Positions 6,019 through 8,937 of a stretch of DNA of 8,937 nt are shown here, in pieces. Each line of letters starts with the position of its first letter. Positions within the stretch are counted from its first letter, which is position 1. The notes beneath the pieces are model-generated. The model saw only the letters and a program-made list of their open reading frames with translations, was not told the origin of the DNA and did not search any database. Source of the stretch: Bacillota bacterium (lineage in GTDB: Bacteria > Bacillota > Clostridia > Lachnospirales > Lachnospiraceae). The stretch spans positions 1 through 8,937 of the forward strand of contig JAEZKL010000021.1 of NCBI GenBank assembly GCA_023415475.1, read 5' to 3'. The position numbers and the translations under genes were made by a program.

Positions 6019-6060
6019 TGTGCAGGTCTGCACAGCCAAAGTGTGAAGGACACACCTGGC
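6019..6060 (+). repeat. Tandem hairpins between spoIIIAC and spoIIIAD
   Basis: Two adjacent hairpins fill the middle of this 94-bp gap. The first is TGTGCAG (6019-6025) with CTGCACA (6028-6034), seven perfect pairs with only two bases between. The second is GTGTG (6041-6045) with CACAC (6051-6055), extended by GCCA (6035-6038) with TGGC (6057-6060). No T-run follows. They fit the wider pattern of structured gaps in this operon. Confidence 0.6.
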
Positions 6061-6098
6061 ATGACGTTGGCAGATTGTGAGAAAGGCATGGTATTAAA

Positions 6099-6482
6099 AT
6101 GATAAGAATTGCAGTTGTTGGACTTGCTGCCATCGTTCTGGCAATCATCTTTAAAAAAGGTAAGGAGGAATATTCTCTTTATATCAGTATCGGGGCTTGT
6201 GTTCTCATCATAATATGGGGAATCAGTAAGCTGGAGGTGATCTTCGATTCCATTGACCAGCTGCAGGGGTATATCCGGATGAATAAGTCTTACGTCACAA
6301 TACTGATTAAGATCATAGGAATTACCTATGTGACAGAGATAGCATCCTCTCTCTGTAAGGATACCGGGTATTCAGCAATTGCCGAACAGATCGAGCTGGT
6401 AGGAAAACTGACAATTCTGGCGATCAGTATGCCGATTATGCTGGCTATTCTAGATACCATAGATAATCTGTTAACAGCCTAA
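6099..6482 (+). CDS. spoIIIAD: Stage III sporulation protein AD
   Basis: A 127-residue membrane component of the SpoIIIA channel (B. subtilis version about 133). Membrane helices are likely at about 2-18, 26-45, 64-82 and 98-120. The family pattern is visible in A-x-x-F-K-K-G-K-E-E-Y-S at 14-26 and in V-T-E-I-A-S-S-L-C-K-D-T-G-Y-S-A-I-A-E-Q-I-E at 78-99, the latter being the most diagnostic segment. The ATG at 6099 is the first in its frame. Its ribosome binding site is modest (AAAGG, 6083-6087) and about 11 bases away, weaker than elsewhere in the operon. spoIIIAE follows after 22 bases. Confidence 0.94.
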   Translation: MIRIAVVGLAAIVLAIIFKKGKEEYSLYISIGACVLIIIWGISKLEVIFDSIDQLQGYIRMNKSYVTILIKIIGITYVTEIASSLCKDTGYSAIAEQIELVGKLTILAISMPIMLAILDTIDNLLTA

Positions 6483-6504
6483 TTAAGGAAATGAGGTGCT
6501 TTGG

Positions 6505-7701
6505 ATGATTAGCGATTTTAGAAAGAACAGAAGAGGCCGAAGGATACCAGCCCTTATTTTCTTGGTAATTATCCTATGCTCTTTGAATAAGGGAGTAAAT
6601 GTGCAGGCATATTCTGATATAGAAGAGGAGAACTCGAATTCAACCGGGATATATCCTTCACAAGATATCGACTATTCAGAGATACAAGAGGTGATTGAGG
6701 ATGTCATGGGCAATAATAATGAATTTGATTTCGGGGCCTATGTCGGTAAGCTGGTTAGTGGTGAGAAGCCCTTCTCTCCGACTGCAGTCGCCGATGAGCT
6801 GGTGGCTTCCGTAAAGGGAGAGATTAAGGACAACCTAAGTACCTTTGGGAGTCTGGTAACAATTGCTTTAATTGCAGCCCTATTTACGAACCTATCAATG
6901 GCCTTTAAGAATAATCAGGTGTCAGAGACAGGTTATTATGTAACCTATTTGTTGCTGTTTGGCCTGTTAATCGGCTCCTTTATTACTGCCTCCCGTATCG
7001 CAGCGACTACCATCAGCTCCATACTGGATTTCATGCGGGCCTTGGTACCGACTTATTTTATGTCCGTCGCTTTTACCTCGGGGGCAACCACTTCAATGAT
7101 GTATTATGAGGCAGCATTAATGCTCATCACCTTAGTGGACTTTATCATAATAAGGGTCATAATACCGATGATAAACTTCTATCTGGTGATTGTGTTGGCA
7201 AACAACCTGTCAAAGGAGGACATGCTATCGAAGCTTGCCGATTTATTGGCCACCGCAATCGGCTGGATTCTAAAAAGCATGCTGGCAGCAGTGATCGGCT
7301 TCAATGCAATTCAGGGATTGATTGTTCCGGCGGTGGATCAGGTGAAGAGATCCGCTCTGATTAAGGCATCGGAAGCAATCCCGGGAATTGGGGATGCCTT
7401 GGGAGGAGTGACACAGACAATTCTCGGAGCAGGCATCCTGCTAAAGAATGCCATCGGAGTAGCAGGCTTGATTGTTCTGATAACTATTGTTGCCGTTCCG
7501 TTTTTGAAGCTATTAGCCGTAACCGCAATCTATAAGATCGGAAGTGCTGTACTTCAGCCTATATCGGATAAACGCTTCATCGAATGCATCAGTGCCTCCG
7601 GCAAATCAGTCGCCTTACTGCTTCAGACCATATTTGTAGGTACTGTATTATTTCTTCTATCCATCACCATCGTAGCTGTGACGACTGGAGGTGTGAAGTA
7701 A
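6505..7701 (+). CDS. spoIIIAE: Stage III sporulation protein AE, polytopic membrane protein
   Basis: The largest membrane part of the SpoIIIA complex, in the mother-cell membrane facing the space around the forespore. It has 398 residues (B. subtilis 399). An N-terminal signal peptide has a basic head (R-K-N-R-R-G-R-R, 6-13), a hydrophobic core at 14-27 and a likely cleavage after V-Q-A at 35. An acidic external region follows (36-110), then membrane segments at about 114-134, 143-163, 172-190, 200-232 (probably two), 248-273, 307-335 and 366-392. The amphipathic stretch A-I-P-G-I-G-D-A-L-G-G-V-T-Q-T (291-305) is characteristic. The ATG at 6505 is chosen over the GTG at 6496, because TGAGGTG (6492-6498) lies six bases before it and the GTG is inside that site. 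The 215-bp structured gap before spoIIIAF is unusual. Confidence 0.95.
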   Translation: MISDFRKNRRGRRIPALIFLVIILCSLNKGVNVQAYSDIEEENSNSTGIYPSQDIDYSEIQEVIEDVMGNNNEFDFGAYVGKLVSGEKPFSPTAVADELVASVKGEIKDNLSTFGSLVTIALIAALFTNLSMAFKNNQVSETGYYVTYLLLFGLLIGSFITASRIAATTISSILDFMRALVPTYFMSVAFTSGATTSMMYYEAALMLITLVDFIIIRVIIPMINFYLVIVLANNLSKEDMLSKLADLLATAIGWILKSMLAAVIGFNAIQGLIVPAVDQVKRSALIKASEAIPGIGDALGGVTQTILGAGILLKNAIGVAGLIVLITIVAVPFLKLLAVTAIYKIGSAVLQPISDKRFIECISASGKSVALLLQTIFVGTVLFLLSITIVAVTTGGVK

Positions 7702-7703
7702 TA

Positions 7704-7872
7704 GATTGAAAAATCATAGATATTTCAATCGGCATACAATAGAAAGCACGCTTCGCGACCTTTCTATTGTCATGAAATTGTGCTGCCGCACAAATTCGCG
7801 GTGATTTGGCAGCATGAATGATTAGTGCCTGCAGTCTTCAGACTGCGTGGAACGCACTTGGCACAAACTAAT
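7704..7872 (+). repeat. Four consecutive inverted repeats between spoIIIAE and spoIIIAF
   Basis: Four hairpins fill 169 of the 215 noncoding bases. First: GATTGAAA (7704-7711) with TTTCAATC (7723-7730). Second: ACAATAGAAAG (7736-7746) with CTTTCTATTGT (7760-7770), 11 perfect pairs, capped by CGC-TTC-GCG. Third: TGCTGCC (7781-7787) with GGCAGCA (7808-7814), or alternatively TTGTGC (7778-7783) with GCACAA (7788-7793). Fourth: an outer stem of ATTAGTGCC (7821-7829) with GGCA (7860-7863) and CTAAT (7868-7872), enclosing GCAGTC-TTCA-GACTGC (7831-7846) and GCGT-GGA-ACGC, a branched shape. No stem is followed directly by a T-run and no ORF was seen. Transcription must cross it for AF and AG to share the operon promoter. 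Confidence 0.7.
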
Positions 7873-7916
7873 AAAAAGGGAAGGAATGTAGTAAGGAAGC
7901 TTGAAGGGAGGCAACT

Positions 7917-8531
7917 ATGGATACCATATATAACTGGATCAGAAATGTTGTCATTTATATGATCCTAAATGCCATAATCATGAATCTTCTGGGAAATAAG
8001 AGCTATAAGAAGTACGTGAGTATTGTGTCCGGCATGATCTTAGTTCTCATCATTATCTCCCCGTTGATGAATTACATGGATTTAGAGGATACCCTGGATT
8101 ATTATTTACAGGCAAACGATTTCTCAGTCGAGACCTCAGAGTTCAAAAATGACTTAAACCGAATGGAGGAGGCACAAAGCGACGCTATTTTTGCAGAATA
8201 TGAGGAGAAAATCAGACTTCAGGTGGAAGGAATGCTACAGGAGGAAAAGCTTAAGCTGGTCAGCTTTGACCTTACCATTGATAAGAATACTAAGCATTCT
8301 ACTTTTGGTGAAATACTTCAAATGGACATAAGTGCTGAAATGGAAAAAAGCGAAGAAGAGGATGATCATCTCTTTGTCGATAAGATAGATATCGTATCAA
8401 TTCGTATTAATGAGTGGGAGGAAAAAAATGCGGCAGATCCTCCTTCTCCAATGGAAATTAATATTAAAAATAAACTCGCGGACTTCTATAATATCGAACA
8501 GGTTAATATAAATATTAGTATAAGCAACTGA
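7917..8531 (+). CDS. spoIIIAF: Stage III sporulation protein AF
   Basis: A 204-residue membrane-anchored channel component (B. subtilis 206). Two membrane helices at about 9-25 and 33-50 carry the family's N-x-L-G-N-K-S-Y-K-K-Y-V (23-34) and I-I-I-S-P-L (45-50) between and in them. The rest is a soluble domain with an acidic helical stretch (70-115) and an alternating beta-rich region (116-204) fitting the ring-building fold described for SpoIIIAF. The ATG at 7917 follows GAAGGGAGG (7903-7911) with five bases between. Residues 143-148 and 167-171 are strongly acidic. spoIIIAG follows after 92 bases. Confidence 0.94.
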   Translation: MDTIYNWIRNVVIYMILNAIIMNLLGNKSYKKYVSIVSGMILVLIIISPLMNYMDLEDTLDYYLQANDFSVETSEFKNDLNRMEEAQSDAIFAEYEEKIRLQVEGMLQEEKLKLVSFDLTIDKNTKHSTFGEILQMDISAEMEKSEEEDDHLFVDKIDIVSIRINEWEEKNAADPPSPMEINIKNKLADFYNIEQVNINISISN

Positions 8532-8623
8532 TGTTAGGGCGGATTCGATGCCGCTTTTCGGAAGAGATAAAGTTCTTATACTTTTACCTTAGGAGGCTGC
8601 GGGGAAATGTTGCGGAGGTTGCT

Positions 8624-8937
8624 ATGGAAAAGAAGAAGATTTCCCTTAAGACAATAGGACTACCGAGATTAATCATGCTGTTTATGGTGGGTATTCTGAT
8701 TATTTTGCTATCCTTTCCTAGCGTATTAGGTACCTTCCGTACCTCAGAGGAAGATACCAAGGACAAAGAAACTCAGGACTTGCAAAATTATGCGAATACG
8801 ACAAGCTATGATGAGAATACCTATATATCAGAAATGGAAAATAAGCTTGAAGAGGGATTAAGAAATGTATCCGGAGTCGGCGACGTAGAAGTTATAATCA
8901 CTACGAAGGGATCGACGGAGAAGATTCCATTAAAGGA
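8624..8937 (+). CDS. spoIIIAG: Stage III sporulation protein AG, N-terminal part (runs off the window)
   Basis: SpoIIIAG forms the large ring of the SpoIIIA-SpoIIQ channel in the intermembrane space; B. subtilis SpoIIIAG has 229 residues. Here 104 codons are present and the frame is open at the edge. A basic head (K-K-K) is followed by one membrane helix at about 14-36, a polar acidic linker (40-65), and the start of the ring-building domain: L-E-E-G-L-R-N-V-S-G-V-G-D-V-E-V-I-I at 75-92. The ATG at 8624 follows GCGGAGG (8612-8618) with five bases between. A second ribosome-binding-like site, AGGAGG (8591-8596), serves an out-of-frame ATG at 8607 whose 16-codon frame ends at 8657, overlapping the spoIIIAG start. 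A weak GCGG/CCGC hairpin followed by four Ts lies at 8539-8558, just after spoIIIAF. Confidence 0.92.
   Translation, partial: MEKKKISLKTIGLPRLIMLFMVGILIILLSFPSVLGTFRTSEEDTKDKETQDLQNYANTTSYDENTYISEMENKLEEGLRNVSGVGDVEVIITTKGSTEKIPLK

Noticed and set aside
6088..6102. Four-codon ORF ATG-GTA-TTA-AAA-TGA overlapping the spoIIIAD start
   Set aside because: The SD lies too close to its ATG and the stop overlap with ATGA can arise by chance in AT-rich sequence.
5563..7916. Hairpin gaps considered as riboswitches, tRNAs or CRISPR repeats
   Set aside because: No conserved riboswitch core was recognised, no tRNA CCA-side or anticodon-arm pattern fits, and the repeats are not regularly spaced direct repeats.

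Overview
The window looks like part of a chromosome from a low-GC, spore-forming, anaerobic Firmicute, most likely Lachnospiraceae or a related Clostridia lineage. The main reason is the spoIIIA sporulation operon, present in canonical order from spoIIIAA into spoIIIAG, which runs off the right edge. Strong GGAGG-type ribosome binding sites, AT-rich spacers and the style of the proteins agree. The placement is inference, since no search was run.

Layout. Positions 155-1249 hold an unrecognised 364-residue protein with a cysteine-rich C-terminal module, followed by a strong intrinsic terminator. Next is a leader with a good promoter and a GGAA-loop hairpin that hides a Shine-Dalgarno sequence. 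It looks like the 5' end of a holin-like type I toxin gene and runs in frame into tag (DNA-3-methyladenine glycosylase I, 1710-2285). After that come a small four-helix membrane protein of unknown function (2370-2750) and a broken gene keeping only about the first 40 codons of a dihydrofolate-reductase-like (RibD C-terminal family) protein, cut off at a strong terminator. aroE (shikimate dehydrogenase) lies on the minus strand at 3036-3806. A 245-bp divergent spacer separates it from spoIIIAA and holds a sigma-E-like promoter candidate and a 16-bp perfect palindrome.

From 4052 to the end lie spoIIIAA, AB, AC, AD, AE, AF and the first 104 codons of AG. From the known family, these build the mother-cell half of the SpoIIIA-SpoIIQ channel between mother cell and forespore: AA is the ATPase, AB-AE are membrane and platform parts, and AF and AG carry ring-forming domains.

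The most unusual visible feature is the operon's spacing. AA/AB and AD/AE are tightly packed, but AB/AC (244 bp), AC/AD (94 bp) and AE/AF (215 bp) are separated by noncoding segments full of inverted repeats, some able to form multi-branched structures. I saw no ORF or terminator U-tract in them. They may be interspersed palindromic elements or mRNA processing/stability elements. I found no defence system, CRISPR array, tRNA, rRNA, complete insertion sequence or clearly new multi-gene system.
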